Assembly (NCBI GenBank): GCA_027422505.1
Contig: JAPQWV010000018.1
Span: 18,246,001 to 18,310,000, forward strand
Source: Craterostigma plantagineum
Lineage: Eukaryota > Streptophyta > Magnoliopsida > Lamiales > Linderniaceae
Direction: 5' to 3'
Length of the DNA: 64,000 bases
Positions 43,860 through 54,414 of this stretch are shown here, piece by piece. A program made the position numbers and the translations under genes. How positions within the stretch are numbered: position 1 is the stretch's first letter; the number at the start of each line of letters is the position of its first letter. Under the pieces are notes generated by a model. The model did not search any database, was not told the origin of the DNA, and saw only the letters and a list, made by a program, of their open reading frames with translations.

Positions 43860-46447
43860 TCTCTCCCCCCTTGAAACAATTCTCGTCCTCGAGAATTAAA
43901 TCCTGGAAAATTTGAGCGGATAAAGGCCAAATCCTCCCACGTTGCTTCTTCTGGTGACGAGAATGCCCACTGAACAAGGATCTGCCGAATGGGGATTCGA
44001 CGTCGCACAATCATCCTGTGGTCAAGCACATTCAAAGGTGCGATTTTGATTTCCCCATGATTGTTGATAGGTGGTAGGATTTGAATGGGGCGATACTTCG
44101 TCTTGATAGCCTTCTTTAGGAGTGAAACATGGAAAACCGGATGAATTTGACTTTCCGGTGGTAATTGCAGTTTGTAGGCTACCTTTCCTATCTTTTGAAG
44201 TATGCGATAGGGTCCATAGTACTTCTGGGCGAGCTTCATCTTCCTTCGCAGTGCCACAGAGGTCTGTCTGTAGGGTTGCAGTTTGAGGTAAACCTCTCCC
44301 CTTCCTCGAACTCTCTCTGTCCTCTTCTGATCTGCGTAGAATTTCATCCTTTCCTGGGCTTGCTTCAAGTTATCTTTTAATAATTCGATGATGTGTTGCC
44401 TTTCTTGTAGGTACTCCTTGACAGATTGGTGGGACACCTCTGAGACTGGTCCTAAGGGAATCTGGGAGGGAATGTACCCATACAGAGCCTGGAAAGGAGT
44501 CATCTTGATGCTGCGGTGGTAGTTGGAATTATACCAAAACTCAGCCAGGGGCAGATATCTGGACCAGAGTTTTGGTTTGAGGTGGCACATCGACCGCAGG
44601 TAATTCTCCAAGCACTGATTTACTCTTTCTGTCTGGCCATCTGTCTGGGGGTGGTAGGCTGTAGATAGGTTGAGGGATGTACCTACAGTTTTGAAAAGAA
44701 TCTGCCAAAACTGACTAGTAAAGATCTTGTCCCTGTCGGACATGATGTTAGATGGCAATCCATGTAGCTTATAGATATTATCAGTGAAGATTTTGACAAT
44801 AGTGTCTGTGGAAAAAGGGTGTGTGAGTGCTATGATGTGTGAATACTTAGTTAGTCTATCCACAACCACAAAGATGGTGTCCTTCCCCTCAGATTTGGGT
44901 AGGCCATCTATGAAGTCCATAGATATACTGTCCCAAGCTTGATTAGGAATTATAAGAGGTTGTAATAAACCTGGATAAGGTGTGTGCTCTGTCTTGGTCT
45001 TCTGACAAACATCACACTCCTTCACCCAGTTGGTGATGTCTGTCTTTAAACCTGGCCAAGTATAAAGTGATTTAATTCTGTGATAAGTGCCAATTATGCC
45101 TGAATGTCCCCCAATAGGAGAATCATGAAGCTGTTCCAATATCTTGTTTCTCAGTTGATTCTTCTTTCCCACACACAATCTGTTAGTATGTCTCAATACC
45201 CCTTGCTTATAAGTAAACTCTGGGTATGTTTCAGGGTCCAGAAGCTTTTGCTGAATAATGGGGCTGTAATGATCATCATCCTCATAGCTGGCTTGCACCT
45301 CAGTTACCCATTGAGGAATGAGAGCAGTGATGGAAGCACATTCGGGTGTGGGATGCTCCCTTCTGGATAGGGCATCAGCAGCTGAGTTTTCTTTTCCCTT
45401 TTTGTATTGAATTTCATAATCCAACCCCATTAATTTTGTGACCCATTTTTGTTGCAGTAACCCTTCTACTTTCTGCTCCAAAATGTACTTAAGACTCTGC
45501 TGATCTGTCTTGATGATAAAATGCTGCCCTTGAAGGTAATGTCTCCATTTAGTAACAGCCATGAATAGAGCCAACAATTCCTTTTCATAGATTGATAGAC
45601 ACTGATTTTTCTGACTGGGAGGTTTACTCAAATAGGCAATAGGTTTTCCATTTTGCATGAGCAGATCCCCCAATCCCTTGCCCGAAGCATCTGTCTCCAC
45701 CACAAAAGGGAGGGAAAAATCTGGGAGAGCCAGCACAGGTGCAGAAACCATGGCAGATTTGAGTTCAGAGAAGGAGTTTTCTGCTTCTGATCCCCATACA
45801 AAGGAATCCTTCTTTAACAGGTTAGTGAGTGGTCTACTTATAATTCCATAGTTCTTGATGAACCTTCTGTAGTACCCTGTTAGGCCCAGAAATCCCCTCA
45901 GTGATTTAATGTTCTTTGGTGTTGGCCAGTTGGTCATACACTCTATCTTACTCTGATCTGTAGCTACCCCTTCATTAGTGATGATATGCCCCAAGTATTC
46001 CACTGTGGTCTGTCCAAAGCTACACTTGCTGCTCTTGGCAAACAGAGTGTGGGTCCTAAGGGTATCTAGGACTGTGGTTAGGTGTTGTATGTGGTCTGTG
46101 AGGGTTTGGCTGTAAACTAGGATGTCATCAAAGAAGACTAGGACAAACTTCCTAAGGTAGTTTTTGAAGATAAGGTTCATTAGGCTTTGGAAGGTGGATG
46201 AGGCATTACATAGGCCAAAGGGCATGACTAGGAATTCATAGTGGCCTTGGTGGGTAGTGAAACTGGTTAGTGGGATATGGTCTGGTTTCATTCTAATTTG
46301 GAAATAGCCTGATCTCAGATCTATCTTAGAAAAATATTGGGCACCAAATAGCTCATCTAGCAACTCAACTATGACTGGGATAGGGAAACTGTGTTTGATG
46401 GTAAGGCTGTTTAGATACCTGTAGTCAATACATAGCCTCCACTCCAT
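43706..46447 (-). CDS. Chromovirus RT, RNase H, integrase and chromodomain-like tail
   Basis: From the minus-strand start: RT with WRLCIDYRYLN, YFSKIDLRSGYFQIRM and the catalytic FFDDILVYS. RNase H has VETDASGKGLG and YEKELLALFMAV. Integrase has the HHCC region (DSPIGGHSGIIGTYHR ... CDVCQKTK), DDE residues in SMDFIDGLPK, MSDRDKIFTSQFW and YHPQTDGQTERVNQ, and a GPYRILQKIG motif. The tail IPIRQILVQWAFSSPEEATW is chromodomain-like and probably guides insertion to chromatin marks. The ORF passes the polypurine tract and ends inside the 3' LTR at 43706. Its first codons overlap the upstream frame, so 46447 is not a natural start. Confidence 0.92.
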   Translation of the reverse strand: MEWRLCIDYRYLNSLTIKHSFPIPVIVELLDELFGAQYFSKIDLRSGYFQIRMKPDHIPLTSFTTHQGHYEFLVMPFGLCNASSTFQSLMNLIFKNYLRKFVLVFFDDILVYSQTLTDHIQHLTTVLDTLRTHTLFAKSSKCSFGQTTVEYLGHIITNEGVATDQSKIECMTNWPTPKNIKSLRGFLGLTGYYRRFIKNYGIISRPLTNLLKKDSFVWGSEAENSFSELKSAMVSAPVLALPDFSLPFVVETDASGKGLGDLLMQNGKPIAYLSKPPSQKNQCLSIYEKELLALFMAVTKWRHYLQGQHFIIKTDQQSLKYILEQKVEGLLQQKWVTKLMGLDYEIQYKKGKENSAADALSRREHPTPECASITALIPQWVTEVQASYEDDDHYSPIIQQKLLDPETYPEFTYKQGVLRHTNRLCVGKKNQLRNKILEQLHDSPIGGHSGIIGTYHRIKSLYTWPGLKTDITNWVKECDVCQKTKTEHTPYPGLLQPLIIPNQAWDSISMDFIDGLPKSEGKDTIFVVVDRLTKYSHIIALTHPFSTDTIVKIFTDNIYKLHGLPSNIMSDRDKIFTSQFWQILFKTVGTSLNLSTAYHPQTDGQTERVNQCLENYLRSMCHLKPKLWSRYLPLAEFWYNSNYHRSIKMTPFQALYGYIPSQIPLGPVSEVSHQSVKEYLQERQHIIELLKDNLKQAQERMKFYADQKRTERVRGRGEVYLKLQPYRQTSVALRRKMKLAQKYYGPYRILQKIGKVAYKLQLPPESQIHPVFHVSLLKKAIKTKYRPIQILPPINNHGEIKIAPLNVLDHRMIVRRRIPIRQILVQWAFSSPEEATWEDLAFIRSNFPGFNSRGRELFQGGRDVRSGEIGENVDEDRLSGNQEEEVNGPNLKTFAGPEEDAGMNTHGPEESPG

Positions 46448-47999
46448 CCTTCTTTTTCACCAACAGTACAGGGGATGCAAAAGGGCTGTAGCTGGTCCTG
46501 ATAATTCCAGCCTTGAGCATCTCTTGGACTTGTTTTTCTATTTCATCCTTTTGGGAGTGGCTGTATCTGTAGGGAGCATGTTTTTTGGGTATGGCATTGG
46601 GTATTAGTTGGATCTGGTGTTCAACCTCTCTCCTAGGTGGTAGGGTTTTTTGTTCCTCAAAAACATCTGGGTAGTTTTTAAGCAGCTCGGTTACATCAGG
46701 GTGGGTTGTTCCTAGGGGTTGGATGTTTAGGGACCATAGTTCTCCTAGGTTTCTGCCCATCTCACCTTTTAGGGATCTCTTGGCACTCAGGGCAGTCATA
46801 TGATGCAGCCCTGCTCTGTCAGTAATGGCACTAATAGTGATCTTGCTTCTCCCCCTACTGATGGTCAGTTGCATATTTTTGAAGTCTAGGATCCCACTCT
46901 GTTGCTTCAACCAATCTCCACCCAGCACCATTTCACATCCTCCCAGCCTGATAACTCTGATGGGGTGGGTGAAAGTCTGCCCTTGTATCTGCCAACAAAA
47001 TTCAGGGCAATAAGTCTGACTGGGTATCTTTCCTCCATCAGCCACACTGATCAGCATTGGAGTTGTAGTTTCCTGGACACATTTTAGCCTTTGAGCAGTC
47101 TGTTCATCCAAGAAACAATGGGTGCTTCCACTGTCTATAAGTATATGTACTTCCTCTTCCCCAACTGAGCCCTTGACTCTGAAAGTGTCTGAGTTGACAC
47201 TACCAGCAATGGCATGTAATGATATGGTCATGTCCTCTTCCTGCTTAGCTGGTGCTTCTTCTACCTCAGCTTCTTGTGGGTCAGCTCCTCCCTCCTCTTC
47301 TCCAGTCATCATGAAATAGATTTGCTTGTCTAGTTTGCATCTGTGGCCTTGAATCCAGGTCTCGTCACAATTATAACACAGGTTCTTTTCTTTTCTAGCC
47401 CTCATCTCAGCTGCAGTTAGGAGTCTCCTGGTATTGGAGGGGTAGGGTGGTTTGGGCTGGTTTACAGGTTTGGGTGGGTTATTAGGATAGGGGCTAGGTG
47501 GTTTGTATGGTGGTTTTTGTGGGTGACTAAGTTTATGTAGGGATTGGGCTCTTCTGAGGATGGCCTCGACAGTGGCCTCTTGCCTCTTGGCTAGGTATAT
47601 AGCTTGGGTTAAGGTTTTAGGTTTTTGAGACATGACATTTTCTCTTATCTCACCCTTTAGGCCACTGATAAAACTGGATGTGATGTAATCATCAGGAAAT
47701 CTGTGGTTATAGAGCATCATTTGGGATTTGATCTCTTCAAATTTTTCAACATAGGTATCCACATTCCCAGTTTGCTTCAAGTCATGGAACTCCCCTACCA
47801 TCATCCCTGGTTCCAAGTGATCAAACCTTCCCAATACAGCCTCAGTGAACTCAGGCCACAGTGGCCAACCTCTGCCCTCATATTGTCCTTGAAACCATAC
47901 TTCAGCCTTTCCTTCAAGGTAGATGGATGCCACTTGCACCTTCTGTTGTTCATCCATGTTTGACACAATCTGAAAATATCTATTGCATTTTTTAGCCAA
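46425..47999 (-). CDS. Chromovirus gag C-terminus, protease and RT start
   Basis: This frame holds the retrotransposon gag domain (NMDEQQKVQVASIYLEGKAE, WPEFTEAVLGRFD, MMLYNHRFPDDYITSSFISG), a proline-rich linker, a CYNCDETWIQGHRC zinc knuckle and the aspartic protease HILIDSGSTHCFLD. It ends in the RT start SPFASPVLLVKKKDG. It continues from the previous gag frame through a frameshift in an A-run at 47988-47993 (six As where seven would keep the frame). A second frameshift lies near 46440, after KKKDG. Confidence 0.9.
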   Translation of the reverse strand: MAKKCNRYFQIVSNMDEQQKVQVASIYLEGKAEVWFQGQYEGRGWPLWPEFTEAVLGRFDHLEPGMMVGEFHDLKQTGNVDTYVEKFEEIKSQMMLYNHRFPDDYITSSFISGLKGEIRENVMSQKPKTLTQAIYLAKRQEATVEAILRRAQSLHKLSHPQKPPYKPPSPYPNNPPKPVNQPKPPYPSNTRRLLTAAEMRARKEKNLCYNCDETWIQGHRCKLDKQIYFMMTGEEEGGADPQEAEVEEAPAKQEEDMTISLHAIAGSVNSDTFRVKGSVGEEEVHILIDSGSTHCFLDEQTAQRLKCVQETTTPMLISVADGGKIPSQTYCPEFCWQIQGQTFTHPIRVIRLGGCEMVLGGDWLKQQSGILDFKNMQLTISRGRSKITISAITDRAGLHHMTALSAKRSLKGEMGRNLGELWSLNIQPLGTTHPDVTELLKNYPDVFEEQKTLPPRREVEHQIQLIPNAIPKKHAPYRYSHSQKDEIEKQVQEMLKAGIIRTSYSPFASPVLLVKKKDGVEAMY

Positions 48000-48559
48000 A
48001 CTCTGGCTTCTGTCCCATCAAACCTAGGGAATTCAAGCTTAGGTAGATAGTTGGTAGGTAGGGAGTTTGGTAAGGGTTCATGATTAGGGATCTGTTGGTT
48101 ATAGGGGTTGGGTCTAGGTGGGATGTAGAGGTTAAAATTTCGGTGGGGTGGTTCAGGTTTCTCTCCCAGAATTGATTTGGAATTCTTGTTAGGGATGGAG
48201 TGAGAGGGGTTGGGATTTGGGTTAAGGCTGGAGATGTTTGGGTTGTGATTTTGGGTAGGGATGAAATAGTTTGGATTGGGATTGGAGTTTTGGAGCTGTT
48301 TCATGAGCATTTGTAAGGTAGCTTGCATCTCCTTTTGAGTCTGGGAAACCTCTTCTAGGCTCTGCCCAAATTCTCCCATTGTATGCTTCAGTTGCGCAAC
48401 ATGGTCATGCATCATGTCTACTGTTCCATTAGTTATCTCCATCTGATTTCGCATCTCTGATTCTGCAGATTCCCATCGAGATTTCTCCTCATCCATCCGC
48501 TGCTCCATATGTTTTTTCAGGGTTTCCAGCATCTCCTTGTTGCGAGTGTGTTCGGCCAT
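47988..48559 (-). CDS. Chromovirus gag N-terminus
   Basis: ATG at 48559 (minus), 18 bases after the primer site, gives MAEHTRNKEMLETLKKH, a charged coiled-coil (about residues 5-40) and a second helical stretch. An Asn/Pro-rich low-complexity region follows, then LPKLEFPRFDGTEARVWL, where the capsid domain begins. The frame breaks in the A-run at 47988-47993. Confidence 0.82.
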
Positions 48560-48577
48560 ACCAGTCCGAGGATAGGT

Positions 48578-48590
48578 GGCTCTGATACCA
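48578..48590 (-). other. Primer binding site of the chromovirus
   Basis: GGCTCTGATACCA on the plus strand is TGGTATCAGAGCC on the element strand, matching initiator-Met tRNA, three bases after the 5' LTR. Confidence 0.85.
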
Positions 48591-48593
48591 AGA

Positions 48594-49044
48594 TGTAAGA
48601 TCCTAACTAAATTGGGTGTGGGTTTTCTGATCTCTGATTTGAGGATTGTTTTACTAAGCTTCACAGTTCATTTTTCAGGTACACTCAAGCAATGGTGAAG
48701 GAGTAAAAGATGAAGAAACGATGATGAAGAAGAAGAAGAGAACAAGAAGATGAGAAGAGAATAAACGTGAGAAGAGAATAATCTTGTAACTGAATACACA
48801 TTGTCACGTGATACATCATTACTTAAACAGCTCATTGTTTTAGGAAAATAGCTAATAATAATATAATTAAGATAGTTGGGCTTTGTTAAGATTAGCCCGG
48901 TGATTCTTCTGGCCCATGAGTGTTCATGCCAGCATCTTCCTCTGGCCCAGCAAAAGTCTTCAAGTTCGGCCCATTTACTTCTTCTTCTTGGTTTCCACTC
49001 AATCGATCTCATCCACATTTTCTCCAATTTCTCCAGACCTAACA
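48594..49044 (-). repeat. 5' LTR of the chromovirus
   Basis: About 451 bp and close to the left LTR, with a few substitutions and short indels. It is followed by CGTTG, the right target duplicate. Confidence 0.88.
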
Positions 49045-49682
49045 CGTTGCTAACGGAGAAAGGTCTTGAGGAGGCGCTGAAACCTGAGAAAGAAATGGAG
49101 CCGAAGGATATGGCGAAATTGGACAAGAAGAAGATTCGAGAACGAGCCTAGTCGACGTAGATCTTATGTCTCTCAGATCATGTGCTGCGTAAAGTCGCGA
49201 AGGAGACTTCGGCTGAAGAAGTTTGGAAGAAACTCGAGGCACTTTACATGACCATGTCTCTTGTGAGGAGACTTTACTTGAAGCATGCGCTTTATTCATT
49301 CAAGATGGTAGAAGAACAGCCCATGAATCAGCAGCTCGATCATTTTAGCAAGCTTGTGATTGATCTTGAGAATGTGGGTGAATCACTGAAGGATGAGGAC
49401 CAAGCATTGTTATTGCTATGCGCATTACCGAGGAGTCATGATCACTTCAAGGAGGCATTGCTTTACGGCAGAGAAGCGCTCAAAGTTGACGATGTTCTAT
49501 CTGATATAAGCTCGAGGCAGCTGAACACAAAGCACACTCAAGGAGTTAAAGATTCGGCCGAGGTGTTCTTTGTGAAGAAGAAGGCTAATTCTTGGAACAA
49601 GGAATGGAAGAGCAAGGAGCGGATCGAGCCTAGGTTCCTTGTGAGGTGTTTTGAGTGCAACGAAGAGGGCCACATTCGATAA
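49045..49682 (+). pseudogene. Copia gag, second part after the gypsy insertion
   Basis: The gag frame picks up directly after the CGTTG duplicate (LLTEKGLEEALKPEKEM). Two TAG codons (about 49149 and 49158) interrupt it. The UBN2-type core then follows: HVLRKVAKETSAEEVWKKL, YMTMSLVRRLYLKHALY, LLLLCALPRSHDHF, and a basic end with the first half of a CFECNEEGHIR zinc knuckle. A stop at 49680 replaces the rest of the knuckle. Confidence 0.85.
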
Positions 49683-49796
49683 ACTGTCCAAGAAGGACTG
49701 CCTCAATCTGCAACAAGATCAGAAATTTGCAGCTGCGGATTTTGCTGAGGATGGTTATGAATTTGGAGAAATCTTGAGTGTTTCTGGGTAAGAATC

Positions 49797-50663
49797 GAAG
49801 CACGAGTGGATCCTTGACTCAGGCTGTTCATTCCATATAACGTGCAACAAGAATTGGCTGCAAGAATTCAAAGAAACAAATGAAGGAAGTGTGAAGATGG
49901 GAGATGGGAATTCTTGTCAGATTCTTGGGAGTGGATCTGTGCGATTAAGGCTGAAATCTGGGGTCGTGGGAATTCTCAAGGATGTTTGGTATGTACCAAC
50001 CTTGAGAAGAAACCTTATCTTGATCTGCGCTTTGGATAAAAGAGGATTAACCACACAAATACATGCTAGAATAATCAAAATCCGGAGGCAGAAAAAGCTG
50101 GTTCTGTCTGGCTATAGGAGGCACAGTATTTACGTCGTTGATGGTTGTATGGTGGAGAAAAGAAAACCCATAGAAAGTAGAGAATGTTTTAGCTTGAATG
50201 TGGTGGAAGAGAAGCCACAAGAACCTCGTCTTGAGGAGGAAAATGTCGAGCCAAGACAGCTACTTGGAGCTGATTTTTTAGAATTTCCTGAAGATGCTGA
50301 AATTAACGCTGCTAATTTGGGGTCAGAATGTAAGCTATGAGAGGCTGGGGTGGAGCATATTTCAGCAAGGAGATGGAATACTTTCAAGCCTTGCTCGAGG
50401 GGTGCATCAATGGAGGCTGAGAGTTTGGCGAAATGGGGAGAAACCTGTGATGAAAGGTTGACAGGAAACTCAAGTGAAGACATGAGTGATTATGCTTCAC
50501 TAGCAGGAGCTGAGGCCTCACCTGTGAAAGAGGCCAAGAAGGGTGAGGGAAGGAGCTGTACATGGGCCTGTAAGAAAGCTCATGAAGCTAGGAAACGCAG
50601 ATATTCATCTGTCATGATGAAGAGAAGCTCGGCGGGCCAAGTTGATTCCAATTGGGAAATTTC
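49797..50663 (+). pseudogene. Copia protease and degraded downstream pol
   Basis: WILDSGCSFHITCNKNWL at about 49806 is the copia protease active site, followed by GDGNSCQILGSGSVRL and DVWYVPTLRRNLI, typical of the protease domain. After about 50180 the usual integrase zinc region is missing. A low-complexity charged ORF runs into the solo LTR. Integrase, RT and RNase H have been deleted or are unrecognisable. Confidence 0.75.
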
Positions 50664-52095
50664 TGTTAGGGATATGCCCTCGGTATGTCATTCGAGGATT
50701 AAATGAATAGGGCATTTATATTTACCCGATGTATTATTCACCGTGTATATGAATATTGTATTCCAATAATTAATTATGGAATATTTGTTTTTATATAATT
50801 TTATATAGGCTTATTATTTATTTACCATTTGTTCTTATTTAGCATCCGGTAAGACGGTAAATAAATAAATCCCATACATACGAGTTTAGTTACCGATTCT
50901 CATGGGATGAGAGAGGAAGCACCGGTGAGCTATTATTCTCGGATATTAAACTAGTCCATAAGTCTTACACTTCAGTAGGGTGACTGAATGTCGATTATGA
51001 CTTATTTGTTGATGACTCCAAATGGTTGTGCCAACCATTCACTTGGAAAGTGGGATGTCGTAACATTGATATAAGTTGAATCGGGGATTGACTTATATTT
51101 GGGCACGACTCGTAATCGATGATCACATGGCCTATTACTTTGGGAAGCGTCAATGATCATTCGATTGACTATAGTAGTGTACGTGGACCTTAGACCAAAG
51201 GGTCTTTGACAGAGTTGACTTCAGGGGTCTTGACTTCTCACTAGTTTGCTAGGTCCGTATTGTTCGAGGTAGAACATGGGTCGGCTGCGACATGCGGTCT
51301 TGACAACGAAGGGTGACTGCCGGTCATAGACAGTCGTGAGGAATTCACGGTCTCGTTAGTCATCGAGATATATGTTCTATGTATATTCGGTGACGAAAAA
51401 TTACAAAGTCTTTGGCTAAAGTAATAAACTAACTCACGTGGACGTGGAGTGTAGTTTAGTAATTTTGCCTTCACGAATTAATCGTAGAGTCGAGTTAGTG
51501 AGTTTGACGTAACCATGATTCTCACTCGACCGGGACATAAGTGAAGGGTCTATACGTACTGCGATAATCTATAGTCGGTTCGTGAAAACGATGAAGATCG
51601 TTCTCAACACGGGATCTATTCGGTACCACGGGATTGGCTAGGTGTTTTGACATATTTATTTGTATGGTACAAATTATTTTCAAAGCTTGAAAATATGATA
51701 TTTTCTTTGTAATTTTCGTGGCCTATAAAATACATAAGTTTTTCATAGTGAAAAACTTAAGTTTTCATGTGTATTTTTCACTTTTGAGAGAGAAAAATTA
51801 AGTACCATCCTTAGAGGAAATATTGTGGAAAATATATCTCTTAAAATAACTTCATTCCCTCTCAACATCCTTGGGAGGGACTTGGTTTGTGATACGTCTC
51901 GGGGTCGGCGCGACTCTCTTCGGCGCGGCTCGTGGAAGCGTGGAACGGTTTACTACAACCCGGAGCTAGGGATCTTCGCTACAAGGGTAATCCCTTATAC
52001 TCTATTATGTGTCGTACATGCACATTTTCTTTATTATACCGAACACGATCTTAGTAACGGTGGTGAGAAAATTTTTGAAACTCACTCGCCCAACA
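50664..52095. mobile_element. Solo LTR (about 1.43 kb) in the copia remnant
   Basis: TGTTAGGGATATGCCC at the left and CGCCCAACA at the right are TG...CA ends with a short inverted match (TGTTAGGG/CCCAACA). The flanks ATTTC and ATTTT match in four of five bases. A TATA-like CTATAAAATAC lies at about 51724, and there is no coding content. It probably formed by recombination between the LTRs of a full element. Confidence 0.6.
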
Positions 52096-52340
52096 ATTTT
52101 ATCTCATTTGGAGTTGATAAGGCGTAGTTCGAGGTTCGGAGCTGCTAGATGAGCAGTGTGACCAACCAAAGCGGGATTGTTGTTCAGGCAAATCGATGGT
52201 GATTTGCATATTTCAAAAGCTGAAGCAAAGCTGGTAAAAATTGTTGGTTCTGATGTGATGTTCGAGCGCATGTATGTTGCTCGTTTGGGCTGTCTGAAGA
52301 TCATTGAAGGGATTGAGAGTTCTATGCTCAAAGTGGAGAT

Positions 52341-52988
52341 TGTTGAGAATCGTGAGCTTCGAACTCCAGTAAATAACCCTTGCGATGATCCGAAAAGTGA
52401 TTGGATGATCACAACTCAAGCAAGCATGGGGTTCAGCTGAAATCCCAGATTAAATTTTGATCGTTGGATGATGGTGCGCGCGTGATCTGAGGGTGCATAT
52501 TTGATGATCGAAGTTTAAATAGTATCATTGGATCTGGCGCAAGATGTGATCAATGGATGAGATAAGAAGTATTGTTCCAATTAAAGAAAAGTTTTGACAC
52601 TTTAGGAGAAATGAAGGAGCGCTAGGTACAAGTCACGGTGCTCACGGTACAAGCGCGCGATGCGCGGCTGCTGTTTTAGTTCAAGCAGTGTAATTCGGGC
52701 ATTCATAACTTTCTATAGAGTGAGAGTTAGGGTTTGATGTAAAGTAGAGAATTGGTCAGGAAGATACACTCTTGTAATCCCAATTTACGGTTTAGAATAA
52801 AAAGCTTTGGTTGGTCCGTGGAGTAGGTCGAAAGTCGAGACCGAACCACGTTAAATCCTGTTTTTTCTGGTTTTCATTTTCTCTGTTTTTCGATTCGATC
52901 TCCTTCAAGAACTTGTTTTTTGGATCAATTCACACACATATTCGGTAGAAGTGTGGATTGCGAACCTAAGGTGGCCGAAATCTCAACA
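52341..52988 (+). repeat. 3' LTR of the old copia element
   Basis: 648 bp, preceded by an AAAGTGGAGAT polypurine-like tract. Compared with the 5' LTR it lacks about 35 bp around 52676-52680, including the TATA-like box. Confidence 0.85.
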
Positions 52989-52993
52989 AAATT

Positions 52994-53595
52994 AGATAAG
53001 AAAAGAATTCAGTTTTACATGTAATTTTGATATTATGAATATGATTACTCGTGAGGGTTCATAACCGTGGTTTTTAGGCCTGGCTCGGATACCATGTGAA
53101 AAAAGTGATTATTCAAAATTCGTAACACAGAGAAATCGAAAGACCATGAAACGGTATATCTGAAATTCGATCCTTCAGAAACCCTAGCCAGTTTGCTATA
53201 ATCTTTTTGGTACCTTCCCCACTGTTGACGATTTTTTTTTAACGTGGTAGTTTGCTTAATGAATTGAAATAAACTAATAAAAGTAAACGAATATGTAACC
53301 TTAATGTGAATCAAGAAATTCGGCATGTACTGCACATATAACAGCAACAGAAGAATAGATTCAGTACCCGGCTTCTATGTGACGCTAAACAATATTCAAG
53401 AGTGACAAGTCTTCTTTATTATAAAAATATGCAAAGTGAGAGAGCGACCAAATATAAATATTTATCCTCTTCGTGTTCACCAAAATAGCCAGGTTTATAA
53501 ACACATAGAAAGCCACCATACATCTTTGTCTTTCGGTGATTCTTTGCAATATAACTTGTTGATATTTTTCGAAGTACGTAATTGAGGCCATATCT
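52994..53595. other. Spacer without recognised gene
   Basis: A GGCTCGGATACCATG stretch (about 53081) resembles, on the other strand, a degraded primer binding site. Nothing else is supported. Confidence 0.4.
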
Positions 53596-53603
53596 GATTG
53601 AAA

Positions 53604-54414
53604 AGGGTGTTCATCGGTCGGTTCGGTTCGGTTTTTTCAAATTTGGGTTCGGTTTTTCGGTTTTCGGTTTTACGCATGCTTAATCCTATATCCATACCGT
53701 TTTAATTTGGGTCGTTCGGTCTTTTATAATTCGGTTCGGTTTTTACGGTTCGGTTTTTCGGTTAGGAATTTAATATCAACAAAAGAAATATTATGAGCTG
53801 AAAAAACAACATGAAAATGGAACTTAAATCTAACAAAAAAATAAAAACATTCATGAGAAGATACTACAAATTATGTGGGAGAAAAATAGTACACCCTCCG
53901 TCCCAAATCATTTTATACATTTTACTAAATCGGGCGTCCCACATCTTTTTCCTTATTTAGCAAAAAAACTATCACAAACAATCAATATACACTTTTTTAC
54001 CTTTTAATTGTACTATATTATTAAAATATTTAGTTTCTTAATTTTCGTGCCAACACTCAAATGTCCATGGACGTTTGGGACAGGGGAGGTATTTGATTAG
54101 TGAGGAAAATATTCACCTAAAAATGGAAAAAAAAAATATACCAATGAAATTATATTTACTGTGTTGTTTATGTTATGGGAGAAAAACAAATGATTTTCGT
54201 TATTTTTCTATTTTTAATTTAGTATGATAATTTCAGTTCGTTTTTTCTGTTTTTCGATTTTACGTATGCTTAATCCGATATCCAAACCATTTTAATTTGG
54301 TTCGGTTCGGTTGTTTTACAGTTCGCTTCGGTTTTTTTTCGGTTCCGGTCTTTTCGGTTCGGTTCTTTACGGTTCGGTCGGTTTTTTGGTTTTTCTGTTA
54401 ATTTGAACACCCCT
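53604..54414. mobile_element. hAT-like non-autonomous element rich in GGTTCGG motifs
   Basis: The ends AGGGTGTTCA and TGAACACCCCT are inverted, and the flanks GATTGAAA (53596-53603) and AATTGAAA (54415-54422) match in seven of eight bases, fitting a hAT 8-bp duplication. Both halves carry GGTTCGGTTTTT repeats and a shared ATGCTTAATCC...CATTTTAATTTGG segment (about 53677 and 54267). A Stowaway MITE sits inside. Confidence 0.7.
53892..54089. mobile_element. Stowaway-type MITE (diverged), nested in the hAT-like element
   Basis: CACCCTCCGTCCCAAAT and its inverted partner GTTTGGGACAGGGGAGGT bound about 198 bp with TA on both sides. These are Stowaway (Tc1/mariner) ends. Confidence 0.75.

Larger units (their letters stand above)
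43405..49044 (-). mobile_element. Ty3/gypsy chromovirus (Reina-like), nested in copia gag
   Basis: Target duplicates CGTTG lie at 43400-43404 and 49045-49049, and LTRs of about 455 and 451 bp at both ends. In its own orientation (minus) it runs from the 5' LTR at right, through a methionine-tRNA primer site, gag, protease, RT, RNase H, integrase and a chromodomain-like tail, to a GGGGGGAGAGA polypurine tract and the 3' LTR at left. Two frameshifts break the polyprotein. The chromodomain and RT type suggest a Reina-like chromovirus. Confidence 0.9.
42608..52988 (+). mobile_element. Old Ty1/copia element, host of nested insertions
   Basis: LTRs start TGTTGAGA and end TCTCAACA, and the target duplicate AAATT flanks both sides (42603-42607 and 52989-52993). 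After removal of the nested gypsy element (43405-49044) and solo LTR (50664-52095) about 3.3 kb remains: gag, protease, and little of integrase or RT. The LTRs (675 and 648 bp) differ by many changes and a deletion, so it is the oldest of the LTR elements here. Confidence 0.85.

Noticed and set aside
51825..52440. ORFs at the solo LTR boundary and before the copia 3' LTR
   Set aside because: They cross the LTR junctions and show no convincing pol motif.
53045..53695. Minus-strand ORFs around 53.0-53.7 kb
   Set aside because: They are short and unrecognised, and the last overlaps the GGTTCGG low-complexity element.
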